Source: Ulota crispa (lineage: Eukaryota > Streptophyta > Bryopsida > Orthotrichales > Orthotrichaceae). From it: a stretch of DNA of 64,000 bases. The notes under the pieces were generated by a model, which saw nothing but the letters and a program-made list of their open reading frames with translations, was not told the origin of the DNA and did no database searches. Every line of letters begins with the position of its first letter. Positions within the stretch are counted from its first letter, which is position 1. Positions 11,801 to 27,949 of the stretch are shown here, piece after piece. A program made the translations under genes and the position numbers. The DNA is taken from positions 24,444,727-24,508,726 of the forward strand of contig OY987245.1 in NCBI GenBank assembly GCA_963920765.1. The letters run 5' to 3'.

Positions 11801-13288
11801 TTAATTATATCTCAAATTTCAACTTCTTGACCAATGCAATTTTGAAACTTACGGTAGGTATTGGGGTGTAACATGAATAGCTCTCCATAGAAGAAAGTCT
11901 CTTTCTTTGCTTAGAAAATATTTTTGAGATTGATGTAGTTCACTTATTAAATTTGAACATTAGTGGCTGTCATTATTAGGACTTGATTTGGTTTTAATCC
12001 CAAAGTGTTACAAAAATATTGTTCTTAAATGAAAACCAAAGAAGGAGTTTTGGTGCGAGGTTCAGTTATTAAGCTTAGCTAGGCAAGGAAAGTAAAAGGA
12101 TGAAGTAAAAATGAGATGCCCATGGCAAAAAAGAAGTCAAAATTATAGAAGGCTTTCAAATTCTTGCTTTTTTAAGGTGGTTTTAGGAAATCTCTGTGTT
12201 CTTATTAGTTGGTGTACCTTGAAACAGGTAGAATTTTGAAGTTTTAGCATTTAGAAAACCACTCTACCATCCAATCTTGACACACAATATTGTATTTCAC
12301 ATATTTTGGATGTGACCAAATGACTAAAAAAAATCTCTAACTTCACTTGATTTCTTCATTTAATTATAAAAGATTAGGCGTTATCCTAAATTCTTGTAAT
12401 GAAATAAAGCAATAGAATTCATTTGAACAATAGTGCTTCATAGTCAAAATGTGGTGCTTTTACATTCAAACTTGTTTGTTTGATGTAAACACAAACAATT
12501 AAGATATGGACGTAAGCACTTTTTGTTTTTTGTTTTCTAAAGTATGGGCACAAGCATAACCTTGCAATTGCTCCTTCATGCTTGCATCCTAATTCTAACA
12601 TTAAATTAGCAACCATGCTCTAGCTAGTTTGTTTGTTTGCTTGCGCTTTTGACAATCAAATCTTGTCCAAGGTGAATATATGACTACTATGCTTGTAAAT
12701 GTACATAGATTTTATTTTGTAAAAAACAAAATTGTGTCACGTTCCATAGTTAAACATTATCTTGCTAGAAGATTAATATTTTGTGGATTTTTAAAATTTG
12801 AGGTATTTTTTAATACTGTCTAGCAACTTGGCAATTTGGCCAAGCTATGCATCCACATATTGCAATCACTATACAAGATGATTTTTCTAAATTAGATATT
12901 TGAAAATTATCAATTTCTCTTTCACTATTTAAAAATTAAAATGTTATATCAACTAATTAAGAAAAATTGCTAAGCTAAATATTAAAAAATTAATGTAGTT
13001 AAGTTTTAGTGAAAATTATTGTTGTTTTGTAAAATAACATAAAACATGTGTTTTATGAAAAAATATACAACTTTAAAGAATAAGTAAATAAAAAAACATA
13101 AAGGATGACATTAATACACTACTTGTATATAAAAAAATTAAATAAAAAGATAAAAATTAAATTGAATTTGATTCCTAGATGAAGTATTGATGTGATTTAA
13201 AATTAGAATGTCAAAAACAAATTATTTGTATTTTAATTTTTCACATAATATTTATTCAACTTATTTTGAGACTTATTTATATATATAT
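11801..13288. other. AT-rich intergenic DNA, no gene seen
   Basis: Very AT-rich from about 12700 on. The 12419-12616 ORF has no domain. No structured repeat was recognised. Confidence 0.4.

Positions 13289-16452
<3,164 letters not shown>

Positions 16453-16506
<54 letters not shown>
16453..16506. repeat. (TA)n microsatellite
   Basis: About 27 TA units, preceded by two ATACATATACATGTAT imperfect units. A second short (TA)n lies at 16598-16618. Confidence 0.9.
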
Positions 16507-16514
<8 letters not shown>

Positions 16515-16618
16515 GGACAATAGTTATAACAGTTTTAGCAATTCGAATGTCATACTGAAAAAATAACTTATTTATTGTTAAAAGTATATAATTCTTCATA
16601 TATATATATATATATATA

Positions 16619-17060
16619 GAGACTTACAATTCATAAATATATAATAAAGGATATTCAAAAATTTTGCATAATTTTACATTATATTACCATAATATGTAAA
16701 ATATGTAAGAAATTTCTGATGGTTTATGACAAGATCGTTGAATTGAAATTTCTTAAAAATATTTGAAATCCAAATAATTTTGGTAAGGATTCTATACAAT
16801 CATATTATGTCACGTATGTGAAAAATATCTGATGAAAAATATTATAGCAAATTAACCAATTTTTTAAAAAAGATTTGGAATCCCAAATAGCTTTATTTTT
16901 TAGCAATACTACGTTATGCAATAAGTGTCTAAATGCAATTCTAAAATACATAGAGGCATATAATTCATAAAAATTTAGTATGAATTTATTCAAAAAGTGT
17001 ACACCATTCTACACAATACTATCAAAATATATAAAAAATGTGAGGGATTTTGTGACGTTT
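16619..17060 (+). repeat. Diverged outlying copy of the ~336-bp tandem repeat
   Basis: Contains the same ordered phrases as the 19790-20980 array: TTTATGACAAGATC, ATACAATCATATTATGTCAC, ATACATAGAGGCATA and AATTTAGTAT. It is separated from the array by about 2.7 kb. Confidence 0.65.
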
Positions 17061-17942
17061 TTTCCTCCATCCATGAGGAAAAAGTAAACACAATCAGGTT
17101 CTAGAAATATAAGTAGAGAAAAATAAATTTAAAATTTAGATGAAATTACGTTTGATTCAACTAGTGCCTTTCAAATAATGAACAAACTTCAATTAAAAGA
17201 TTCTACATACTTAAAATATTTTAACCATTGACAATTTAGAAAATAAAGCTTTCAAATTCAAAACATAAGAAGATAAAAACTTAAAGTAAGAATAGAAGGT
17301 CATACCTCCATCTCTATCTCCTCCACAAACCATGCGCATCTCCAGATTCCATGAAAGTAATCTCAAATCAAATAAAAACTAAATGGAAAAAAAAAAAAAA
17401 ATTTTGTTTCATTTTATTTTTGATTTTATTTAATTATTCATTTATTTTTTAAATTAAATATCCTTTAAGGACTTCATAATCAGGCTTAGGTTTGCCTAAT
17501 TAGTAACAACATTCTAAATACAAAATATAATACTAAAATATATGGCTTGAAACCTTAAACTCTGGCACGTTTGGCTCCGCTCGTCATTCACCTCAGCCTG
17601 CTCGACGCCGTAATTCTGACATCTGTTCGTTGAAGAAGAATAGGGCCAGAAGTTTTGAAATACAATAATAGTGCTTTCTTTGGTACATCAGTGGCTGGTT
17701 GGGCGGCTGCCAGTCCGGTCATTGAGGCGGAGCTCTTGGCTCTTTTCTTGGCGACGTGGGTTTGAACCTTGTTGCCATCACCACCTTTTGTCTCAATCTG
17801 CCGTTGTCTCCGTTTTTTGTCGTTGCTGGCCGCCATCCGTCCGCGTGGTTCGTTTGTCACCTGATTGTTGTTGGAAGAAAGTTCAAGACCTAAATGTTTA
17901 TTAATACTAATTTTTTTTCTCTACAATAGCAGAGATTGATGG
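17061..17942. other. Intergenic; GC-richer island at about 17570-17905 of unknown nature
   Basis: Most is AT-rich. The island stands out by base composition and carries small ORFs on both strands (17588-17860 -, 17671-17904 +) with no domain I recognise. A B-box-like GGTTCAAACC lies on its minus strand. It may be a captured gene fragment or retroposon. Confidence 0.3.
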
Positions 17943-18023
17943 TAGCGGTTAGCTCAGCCGTCGAGGCCAGGCGCTTGGCTTCCTATTGACATATGTATGG
18001 TTCGAATCCCTTGTGCTATGATC
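17943..18023 (+). other. tRNA-like sequence (SINE head or tRNA pseudogene)
   Basis: GGTAGCGGTTAGCTCAGCCG resembles a tRNA 5' part with A-box, and GTATGGTTCGAATCCC resembles a T-arm/B-box, at roughly tRNA spacing. The T and acceptor stems pair poorly, so a working tRNA is unlikely. A short A-rich run follows, and no target duplication is visible. Confidence 0.4.
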
Positions 18024-19789
18024 TTTTAAAAAAAATTTAAAATTTGGTTTTTCTTTTACTCACGGTAACTTACGTTTAATTAGCTATTCACTAACGAGGG
18101 ACTTATTGGCAACCTTAAAGCCACTAGTCTACAACCCAATACTTTTAAAAATACATTATAGAATATTTAATGTTATTAAAATGTCCTCTTTTTTACTCTT
18201 AATTTCAATGTTTTTGATATGCACTCACTTAATTTTTTTTATTAGTAACTAATTGTTCATATTAACACCTTGACAAAGATTTTGTAACTAAATTTGTTAG
18301 TTCTAGCAAAAATTTGTCAGAGGTTCTTCTAGACTTTATAACTTTCAAACTACAACTTCAATTCTGGTAAAAATTCATTACATATTCCCTTAGATTAGTA
18401 ACACTTTGAAACCAAGACACACTCAAAAATAGAAAGGTTAATACAAATTTACAAATAAGGTTAGTATAATGACCTCAACGTTAGTTAATAGGTAAATAAA
18501 ACATATACAAAGACTCTATGAGCTCTTGGCTAGCTGCATCGCTAGGTCTTGACTAAGAATTTTTTAGAGTTAGTAATTGACAATCCAAAACCTTAATTAA
18601 CATTTGTGAACCTTAATTGCATCTACAAAGTATAAACACAACAAGAAATTAAACAATTGATTTCAAAACATAAAGTTAGTAACCTAGAAGGAAACTCCAT
18701 GTACTTTTAAAAACAAAACTTGCCAAAAAGACCTCCAAAAATACTATATGGACACAAAAATACAATAAAATTAAAAACTTTGAAATTGAAAACTAAACAA
18801 ATGAAAACAAGGGGGTGAAAAAAAAAGAGAAGAGAGGTACTATAAACTAACCTCTCCAAGGATTTTTCATCCATTCATGGAGAGGTCCTTGACCTCTTAC
18901 TCTTTTTTCTTCCAATTCTCAAATTTTTTAAAAATTGTAATTTAAAATTACAAGCCAATTTTTAGAGAAATGTTCCAAATCACAAACAAATGGTACCATT
19001 GGCTTTAGATTGCCAAAATTAATTGGTTTACGCACCAAAATTTTTAACACCAATAGTTAGAACTTAAAAAGTCTAAAATTGGTCAAAATATGAAAGGTAA
19101 AATTCTAAATTTTGGATTTTATATTTTTTCAAAATTTGAACTTCACCGATTTTTTCAAAGGTTTGAAAAAATAAGAAAACATTTTTTTTTCGCCGAATTT
19201 GGATTTCAAAATCTCCCGAAATTACAGTCAATGCATATCCCATCCGCGAAGGTGCTTAAATCGTCCGTCGTCGCCCGTTGAGGTAGTTCCCGCGTTCAAA
19301 ACGCCTCCAAATTTATTGGGAAGTCTTATTAACACAAAAACCTATTTTAATTTTTTGTGGGATTTTACTGCCAATTGAGAATTTTGTAGAAATATTTCTT
19401 TGTAAATTTCAGTGGTTTGTCGTTTGGTGAGCGAGATTTGATAATTGAAAAATTCCGAAATTTTTTAAAGACTTTTCATGGGATTCAATAATATTTATAC
19501 AAACTTCTATTTTTAATCCAATTTTTTAAAATTGTGACCAATTTAAAGTTGGCTCTTCAATATCATGCTATTTATAGTTTTATTTTTTAACTACTTTTAA
19601 TTTACAAAAAATAAAAAACATGTAGTAAAAATATAGGAGATATCTATGTACATCCCATTATTTTTAAATTTAATTTAAACTATTTTTTAGGTGTTTTTTA
19701 CGTTTTTTATTAAAAATATGAAATAAAAATTAAACAAATGAGTTTTTCAATCAAAGGTCCCAACCTTGAAGCTCACAAATTTTAAATAA
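18024..19789. other. AT-rich intergenic DNA, no gene seen
   Basis: The ORF at 19090-19281 has no recognisable domain. No clear repeat termini were found. Confidence 0.35.
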
Positions 19790-20980
19790 CTATGACAAGA
19801 TCTTTGAATTCAAAATCCTCAAATTGACATGGAATTCCAACTAATTTTGATAATTACTCTATACGATCATATTATGTCACACATGTGAAGAGTATATAAT
19901 GGAAAAGATTATAACAAAATAATCAAATTTTTAAAATTAAATTGAAATTGCAAATAACTTTAACTTATATTAATACTTTACCATAAAATAACTTTCAATT
20001 GCAATTTTGAAAGACATGAAGACTTACAATACATAATTATTTAGTATAAATATATCCAAAAAGTGGGTATAATTATACACTATACTATATCATTATAATA
20101 TGTTAAACATGTGTAGAATTTCTGATAGTTTATGACAAAATCATGGAATTCAGGTTCCTCAAAATGATTTGAAACTCCAAGTAATTCTGGTAATGACTCT
20201 TTACAATCATACTATATCACATATTTAAAAAGTCTCCATTGGAAAAATTTATAATTAAGTAATCAAATTTCAAAAAGTATATTGGAATTGCAAATAATTA
20301 TAGTTTTTATCAACATTCTATTATAAAACAGCGTTTGAATGCAATTTTGAAATACACAGAGGCATACAATTTATAAAAATTTAGTATAAATATATTCAAA
20401 AAATTTATATGATTTTCCACTATATTATCATAATATGTAAAACATGTGAAAGATTTCCGATGATTTATGACAAGATCATTAAATTCAAATTTCTTAAAAT
20501 GATAAAGAATTCTAATTAGTTCTTGTAATAACTCTATATAATCGTACTATGTCACGTATGTGAAGTGTTTATGTTGAATAAGATTATAGTAATTTAACCA
20601 AATTTCAAAAAATGTATTGAAATTGCAAATAACTCTAGTTTATATCAATATTCCATCATAAATTGGTGTCCGATTGTAATTTTGAAATACATAGAGGCCC
20701 ACGATTTTATAATTATTTGATATGAAAATAGTCAGAAAGTTTATGTGATTTTACACTACATCATCATAATATGTAAAATATGTGAAAGATTTTTGATATT
20801 TTATGATAAGACCAACAAATTCACATTTTTTAAAATGATTTGAATCTCCAATTAATGTTGGTAATGAATCTATACAATCATATTATGTCACATATGTGAA
20901 AAGTATCTGTTTGAAAAGATTATAGCAAAGTAATCAAATCTCAAAAAATGAGTTGGATTTACAATTACTATATACGTAAA
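19790..20980 (+). repeat. Satellite-like tandem array, ~336-bp unit, about 3.5 copies
   Basis: The anchor TATGACAAGATC or a variant recurs at 19791, 20131, 20466 and 20802, giving spacings of 340, 335 and 336 bp. Each unit repeats in order: the anchor, TCCAA.TAATT, an ACAATCATA(T/C)TATGTCAC block, ATTATA, TTGAAATTGCAAATAA, ATACATAGAGGC and AATATGTAAAACATGTG. Units are diverged by substitutions and short indels. It ends in short TA runs near 20975-21010. Confidence 0.75.
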
Positions 20981-21133
20981 TATATATATATATATAATAA
21001 ATATATATATAAATTCCAACAAACAAGACTTCTTAGAAATCACAGTAGTTTCAATAAGTGAAATGTCATACAGAAAAAACTACTCATTCATCATTAAAAG
21101 CACATTATTTTCTTTATTTTTTTCATGACCTTA

Positions 21134-21138
<5 letters not shown>

Positions 21139-21192
<54 letters not shown>
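21139..21192. repeat. (TA)n microsatellite
   Basis: About 25 TA units. Another short run lies at 21632-21656. Confidence 0.9.
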
Positions 21193-21194
<2 letters not shown>

Positions 21195-22704
21195 CATATC
21201 TTTTATTTTGTAAATATATAATGAATCACCTACAAAGTATAAAATTAGATTGCAAATAAAATGAAAAATTCATATATTTTGTTGAACACTAAAACTTTGA
21301 GCTTCTTCATATTATCATTTTTTGTATTATTTATTAATTATAATTTGAAGATTAATACAGAACAACTAAAAATGTAATAAATAAAATCTAATATAGTCTC
21401 AAATTTTCAATGTATACTTTTATGCTTTTGAAATAACTGGTTTTTAAATATGTATGTAAAAACCTTTGTTTTATTTATAAATAAATTTTCATTCAAAAAT
21501 TGAATAATCTTGTACTATTTTCATTACAATCTATTTAAAAAAAAAATTCATGGTTTACTTTCATAACATACAACTTTGACTAGTATATCTTTCATACATA
21601 TTTAATAATAATTAAATTTTTGAGATTATTTTATATATATATATATATATATATATTATTACATCAATCACATTTTTAGAAATTTTTAATTTACATGATT
21701 TTAAAATTGTATCAAACAAAATAGATTGTTAATAAATTTATTTTTTCAAGAAAATGTAATGATTTATATAAATTTTTATTTATAAAACTTAGTCTTGTGG
21801 CTTCACAAGCATAGGTCTTATTTAAAAATAATTTTTTTGGGTGACAAATTGTAATTCTTTAGAAATATTATTTAAAACAAAATTTCTTAGAATTTTTGTT
21901 TTGAACTATTTCAATTCTCAATCTTTTTTTGGAAATTTAAATATGAATTATTTAAGGATTAATTTTTAAATTTATTTATAAAAAATAAAAATAAAAAATC
22001 TCAATTACATATAAATATGCAATTTATTGTAAAAATAACTTTGTATACTTTTAATTTTTTTAAAACCATGTTTTACTTATGTTAAAATATCTAAGACGTA
22101 CATTGCATTAAAAAAGCAAGTATTTTATCTAAATAACTTATATATTTTACAATAAGTTTGTTATAAAACACAATAACATATATTATGCATTTAGTAGTTT
22201 CTAAAAATAATATATATAATGTGAGCCCTCGGATTGACACCAAAGTCTCTCAGTTTAATGTTTTGAGAATTGTCATAACCTTTAGGTCATTTTTTGAAAA
22301 AATAAATTTTATGGAAGATTTTGTAGTTAGTTTTCTACAAAATTGAGAAAACTTGTTCTTGGAATCAAATGAAATGGCAATTCTGAGTGATTTTTGAGGA
22401 AAAATGGATTGGTCCTATATGGGTTAAATATAAACATAAAATTCACTTATTTGGGGAAAAAACCCAATTTTGGGACTTTTGGACTTTGTTCTTGAAAAAA
22501 TGTTTAGTAAATACTCTATTCAAGATGTAGAAACTTAAAATTCCCAAAATAAAGTTTTTCCCAAATTAATGAATATAATGTTTATGGCATTTTTGACACA
22601 AAGTGACTTTACACAACGTGACACCACTCCACAATTTTTGGTTACGTTCACTATAAGGTATCCAAAAATGCGAAAGGATTTTGTTCAAGCAATACCAGTA
22701 TTTA
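21193..22704. other. AT-rich intergenic DNA with a worn repeat end
   Basis: No gene. At 22440-22590 there are phrases related to the AACACAATATTC family (CCCAATTTTGGGACTTTTGG and CCCAAATTAATGAATATAATG), so a decayed member of that family is likely. Confidence 0.4.
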
Positions 22705-23026
22705 AGGTAGGAACACCCATAAGCATTAGTGTCCCCATAACTGTCACCTTTGAAATCTTGAATTTTTTTTGGAAATGAATAGATGTAATTGCAAGGATGT
22801 ACAATGTGTGAACATGTAACCTTAGTGTTGGTTATGGGTGCAATGGCAGTTAACTCTTTAAAAATTCACAACTTATTCTCACAATATCCAAATAATACAT
22901 TCGAAAGTACAAACTCATTATTATTACTTTTTGTTGCTAATAGGATCCTATAATTTGCTAACTGCTTATTAACACTCATCATCATGTTCAAAACCCTTAA
23001 TCTGACGCTTACGGGTACTCCTACCT
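22705..23026. mobile_element. MITE, AGGTA-TIR family (TA-flanked, 322 bp)
   Basis: Left end AGGTAGGAACACCCATAAGC; right end is the complement of AGGTAGGAGTACCCGTAAGC. TA flanks at 22703-22704 and 23027-23028. The interior is the reverse complement of 54066-54379. Its right end is about 470 bp upstream of the NUF2 start codon, so it may sit in or near that promoter. Confidence 0.8.
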
Positions 23027-23028
23027 TA

Positions 23029-23500
23029 CGTTAGGATTATGAAGTGATTGCCAATTTGCCATCCAAGTCCTTTCACAAAAATGACAAAAATAGCCTTGCT
23101 GCTCTAGCTGCAATTTAAAATCTGTGTGCAGAAATGAGCCTTCAGGACGCAGGGCCGGGAATTCTCAAACGGGCAGTCAGGCGAAACTTTTGCGGGCAGA
23201 CAGTACGGCTTCAGGCAGTGGTCTCCTCCGAATCTCGCTTGGTTCACGCAAATTTGAATTCGCTGGTTTCCCTCTTTTTCTTTCACAGCTCTGCTCTGCT
23301 CTGCGTGCACGCCATGTCCATAGCCATGGAGCCATGGAGGTCCTCGCCATAGCTCACACAGCTTCTAAACCCTAGCTGATCCGCTTTTGGTCTGGTTCTT
23401 CCTCGTGCACGATCGCTTTCGTATCACACCTCCAGCAAGAACCTCGAAGAGCGTAGAACCATCTGGATCACGATTGTTATGCTTCGGTCCATTCGCCAAA
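23029..23500 (+). promoter_or_regulatory. Putative promoter and 5' UTR of the NUF2 gene
   Basis: GC-richer than the flanking DNA and directly upstream of the NUF2 ATG. No TATA box or cell-cycle element is convincing. An in-frame upstream ATG at 23387 would add 38 residues with no similarity to the family, so 23501 is preferred. Confidence 0.4.
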
Positions 23501-26500
23501 ATGCAGCAATTTTCGTTTCCCATCTTGGAACGGAAGGAGATCCTCTCCTATGTGCAAGCGGACGCGGGCATCGTCTTGGAGGAGCAGCATTTGGTGAAGC
23601 CTTCCATGGAAGCTGTGTGGCCCGTGTACGAGAATCTTGCGCTTAACACCATGGGAAAGACACGGTGCGCACGGCTTTTACCTCCTCTCTCCGTTTTCTA
23701 TATTCGAAAGAAAACCAGTCGTTCGTTGAGTTTAGTGCTTAAGCAACGAGATGTTACTCAATATCTGTTGAAGCTCCGTTTACGGTTTGCACATTTCGCC
23801 TCGTTCAATGGTATCTTAGATCACTTATTAATTGCACTGAGAGGAGAAACTAGGAAGTCGACCAGGTTTATATGATTTCCTTCCGCTCTTTTCAAAGTTA
23901 GCAGTGAGAGGCCAATTTAACTAAAGAGAACATTAAAGGAATTGCATGAGGCAATAGACAGCAATAATAATAATTATCTCCATTGAATGTGTTTGCTGAA
24001 AAATTTGCGGAGATGTACTAGGAAGTCTGATAGCATGGAGCTTAAACAGGGAGAAGCTTTCGAACAGAAATCCTTCGTGCTATGAGTTGTACTCATGCGA
24101 TGAGGTGTACCTCAGTGTCTGTTGATGCTTGGTTTAGGGTTTAGGACATATAGTATTACTGTTGGATTTCAATGATATATCAAAATACTGACCTAGGAGA
24201 AACTAGGAAGGCAGACAGATGTATGTGGTGGACTTCCGTTTTTCTCAAAAACCAGCGGTGCTAGGACGATTGAGAGGAAAATTAACGGTATATGGTGATT
24301 GGTAGCATTAATAATATCTTCATTAAATGTACTTGCCTTGATTTTTGAGGAGATGTACTCGGAAGCCTGATTGCATGAAGCTTTGATGAAATAGGGAGGA
24401 GCTGCAGCAGCCAGCATTTCATGCCATGGAGAAGTTGGAGTATCCGGAGCTTCACGAAGAATCTGTTGGAATTTTTGCATCTATTCGTGCCATTACGAAA
24501 TTAATGGCAATCACTGGGGTAGCCGACTTCTCAACAATGGACATCTTCAAGCCTGAGAGCAAGCGCACTATCACTAATCTCAGTGCCATCATCAACCTTC
24601 TAAAATTCAAGTGAGTGCTCTGCTTCATGTACTTGTCTCCGCAACATTCCCTGCTCTATATGTTTTTAAATATCCGAATTTGAGTTCCTTTGTATCAATT
24701 ATAAAACAAGTCTGAAATATAAAACTCTCTGTGGATATTCAGTGTTAGACTGAAAATGAACACGATATGGTTTTACGACTGTACTGCTTAGCATCTTTTT
24801 TTGTATACCTCCTTGCATCTGGAAGCAAGTAATGATGGGGATTGCTTTCACATTCTGCTCTGCAAGAACTTACAGTCTGTCACCTACTCGAAGCATCCAA
24901 AGATGCTCAAAGCATTGGAGCTCTATCTAAGCACAATCTATGTGGGCAGGCAGGGACGTGAAAGAGATTTAGAGAATGTATTGGAGGAAAGAGAGCGAGT
25001 ATGCTCCCTCTACCAGCAATCTGAGGAACGTCTAGCAGCGGTACGTCGACACTTTTCTGTGCTGGGCAAGTGTATGTTAGTCAAGTCTATGGGCCCCCAG
25101 AGTTTCAATTCTGTAGCCGGAGTTTTCCTTGGTGCCAGTAACTAAGGTGTGCGTGTGCCGGAGTTGTCTCGATCTCTACGATCAAAAAACTACCAGAGAT
25201 TGCTACTGACCGGCTTGTGATATGTAGGTTTGACCTTACTATTGCTAAGGGATTTATGTAGCGGTAGTGTATGCTTCACGGATGTCTAATCTAGTCATGC
25301 CAAGAAGCGATAGGGCTAAGATTCAGTTCTTTGAAATTTTTATGGACTTCTTCCTGATGATTAGTCATCGTTGGTAAAATGTTGGTGCTCATTCAGCTAA
25401 ATACTGAGATTCAAGCAATAGAAGCAGATAGGCTCGCACAGCAGCCAGCAGTGCAAGTCCTAGAAGCCGAGACCAAAGAGCTGAACCAGGAAATTCAAGT
25501 TCTCAACAAACAGCATGGAGCTCTAAATTCTGATATTCGTGCTTTGAAACAAGCAGGCCAAGCGGTTGGAGAGGAGGTATGGCTAGACTCTTTGCATCAA
25601 CGTAATCCTCTTCAATCGCTACTTCTCTAAATATGGACTGTAATTATCGCACACGCTAGAGTTTTTCCCTAATTCTGCTACATATTAATGTCTCCAATTA
25701 TTGGTGATTTTAACATAGGATTCCTAGTATGAGGCATTGTAGATTCCAGCCATCGATCAGTCAAAAATAAGGGATTGTGTGTAGGCATAGGCACAACGCA
25801 TGTCTCTTGGCAGACCCCCTCGTACGCTGAGAGTATCATTGCTTTCAAAAGACGAAAGAATTAAAGCAGAAGCTTCTTTTTTCTAAAATCTCTTCAGATC
25901 AAGATCAGTTTGTATGTATCCGCCGCTCTGTTTTTACCAGTAGTTGCTCATGGTTTACAGCTTTAATTGGATTAAGTCCTAAATGGTATATAGTGATAAC
26001 TATCCGGGCCAGCTGTTAATTCCAATCTGTTTGTTCCTGTGGCTAGACCATCTCAAACTGCTCAACAAATGCATCAAACGCGATTTGAAATATCTTATTC
26101 ATGGAAGTGCTGGTTTTTGTTCCACCGGGGATTGAACACCGTAACTATCATATACACTTGATATTGTTTCAGATATCAGCAGAGAAGTTCTCATTAATCC
26201 AGCTGAAGGAGGAACAAACACGATTGAAGAGACAGATCGTTCAGTCTCCACAAAAGTTACAGGTACTGCATTCTACATTATATATGCATTCTAAAATTGC
26301 AGACTGTAGACAAGTTTTTCAGAGCAGCATGTTTCTGGTAGTGTGCAACTTAATGACTAGTAACCCGTTGGATTTGTTTTATAACGCAGAGGTCACTGGC
26401 AGAAAAAAAAGCTACCTTGATAAGTTCTAAAACTTCAGCTGAAGAGGCTCAGCAGTTGCTTAATTGCTGGAAGGACAAGAATGAAGCCTACAATAAAGTA

Positions 26501-27949
26501 TACCTTCACCCTCATTTTCGTTGTCCGAGTATTGTGGGTGATTCTTCTTGACAAATGGCATGCCTTGTGCTCATAGTTGCGGCTATATATCTCCTGAACA
26601 GAACTGAGCATGAAACCATTTTGAGGCTAATGCAGGTTGAAAAGAAACTGAAGAAATTTCTTGGCATGCTAGATGAGGTTGAGAAACTGGTGCGTCCTCA
26701 TGTGCCAACATTCAACCCTTCCATTCGAGACAACATTCAATACTTCATGATGCTTGCTTTACTGTGCAGTGCATTTTCATATTCTTTTGAGTTTGTTTTG
26801 CGTTCAAGGGGTGATCTCCTGCATGTATCTTGTAATAGACTTTCTTAGGTTGTGAAACTCTTTTTTTGCAGTGGATTAAGCAGAAAACCACAGTCAAGGA
26901 GAAAAAGGCGCTCAAAGCCCAAGTCAAGTCTATTGAAGAAGAAATCGAATCCCTGGATACGGAGCTTTCTCAGTTGAAATTTCAAGGTGTGACTTAGCCC
27001 TTGCATATAGCTTAAAGCTATTAGCTTATTTGATATATTGCTAGTAATCACTTTACTCATTTGTTTGGATACCGTTTCTGTCAATTTGTCAGTATGGCTG
27101 CACTTCGTTATGTTTCGTGTGCTCTCTGACATGTTACATTCAAATGGAACTAATGCAGAGCAACATTGGCTAGACCTTACGGAAAAATTGGAGCAGCAGG
27201 GACCCAAAAAACTGCAGGAGGCCAAAAGAGAGCTTAATGAAATAAAGGCGAATTGTTTACCGCTGCTTGCTCGAATTGATGAACGTGGTGCTGCTATTCT
27301 TAAAGCAGAAGAACAGGTACATTTATTTGGATGCATTTGAATAGAAATGTGATTCTGATCATTTTAGAGCTTGCTTATCTCCAATGCGAAGATTCTACAA
27401 GTGAGTATGCAGGGTTCATTTTTTGACCTCGAACCTTTTATTCACGAAGTTGTTGGCCTCTACCTGGTCTACAACCCTAGGGTCTTCCAGGTATTCACCT
27501 TTTTCTTAACTTCACTTATTATCTCATCCAACCTGTGACAGGTGAAAGAGATAAAAGAGAAGAATGAGGCCATGCACAGGAAAAGGGATAACACTATTTC
27601 CCGAGGTGAGGCAGCTGTTCAGAAAATCATGAAAGAGGTACGTCTACTCCCTTAGCAAGCAATTTCAGAAGGCTTCTACAGCGTCTAATTTGAGTTCTGG
27701 AGTGGCCCTGAACAATGGGTTACTGCCCCTTCATTAAGCTGTATATGAATTATCTCTAATGCCCTTTTTCATTTGCTTTTATTTCCGTGACGACGAGATT
27801 TACAGCCATTTGCATGAATGATCTTGCTTTACTTAATAGTTCTCTGTGCTGATTAAAGTTCTGGGGCGTGTTTGCAGACACTGCACCACTATCGTACGCT
27901 TTTGGAGCTAGGCTCTACTGAACTTTCTTCGGTACCTAATGTGAGGTAA
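23501..27949 (+). CDS. NUF2: Kinetochore protein NUF2 (11 exons)
   Basis: Exons: 23501-23664, 24395-24610, 24950-25040, 25397-25576, 26173-26262, 26390-26497, 26636-26689, 26872-26986, 27159-27316, 27542-27637, 27878-27949. All introns are GT-AG, all phases close, and the product is 447 aa, close to plant and animal NUF2. NUF2 is a subunit of the NDC80 complex, which links centromeres to spindle microtubules. The N-terminal ~125 residues fit the calponin-homology head (ISFPILERKEIL-type start, then EKLEYPELHEESVGIF and IINLLKFK). The rest is coiled coil rich in E/K/Q with the conserved RQIVQSPQKLQ segment at exon 5. The first intron (730 nt) holds an imperfect internal duplication (about 24000-24060 versus 24345-24390). 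Exon 2 was started after ATAG at 24394 because only that acceptor keeps the frame. Function by homology is secure. Confidence 0.9.

Noticed and set aside
17943-18023. Functional tRNA gene
   Set aside because: T-stem and acceptor stem pair poorly; better seen as a SINE head or pseudogene.
23150-23180. Mitosis-specific (AACGG) element upstream of NUF2
   Set aside because: CAAACGGGC holds the five-base core only; the flanks do not fit the consensus.
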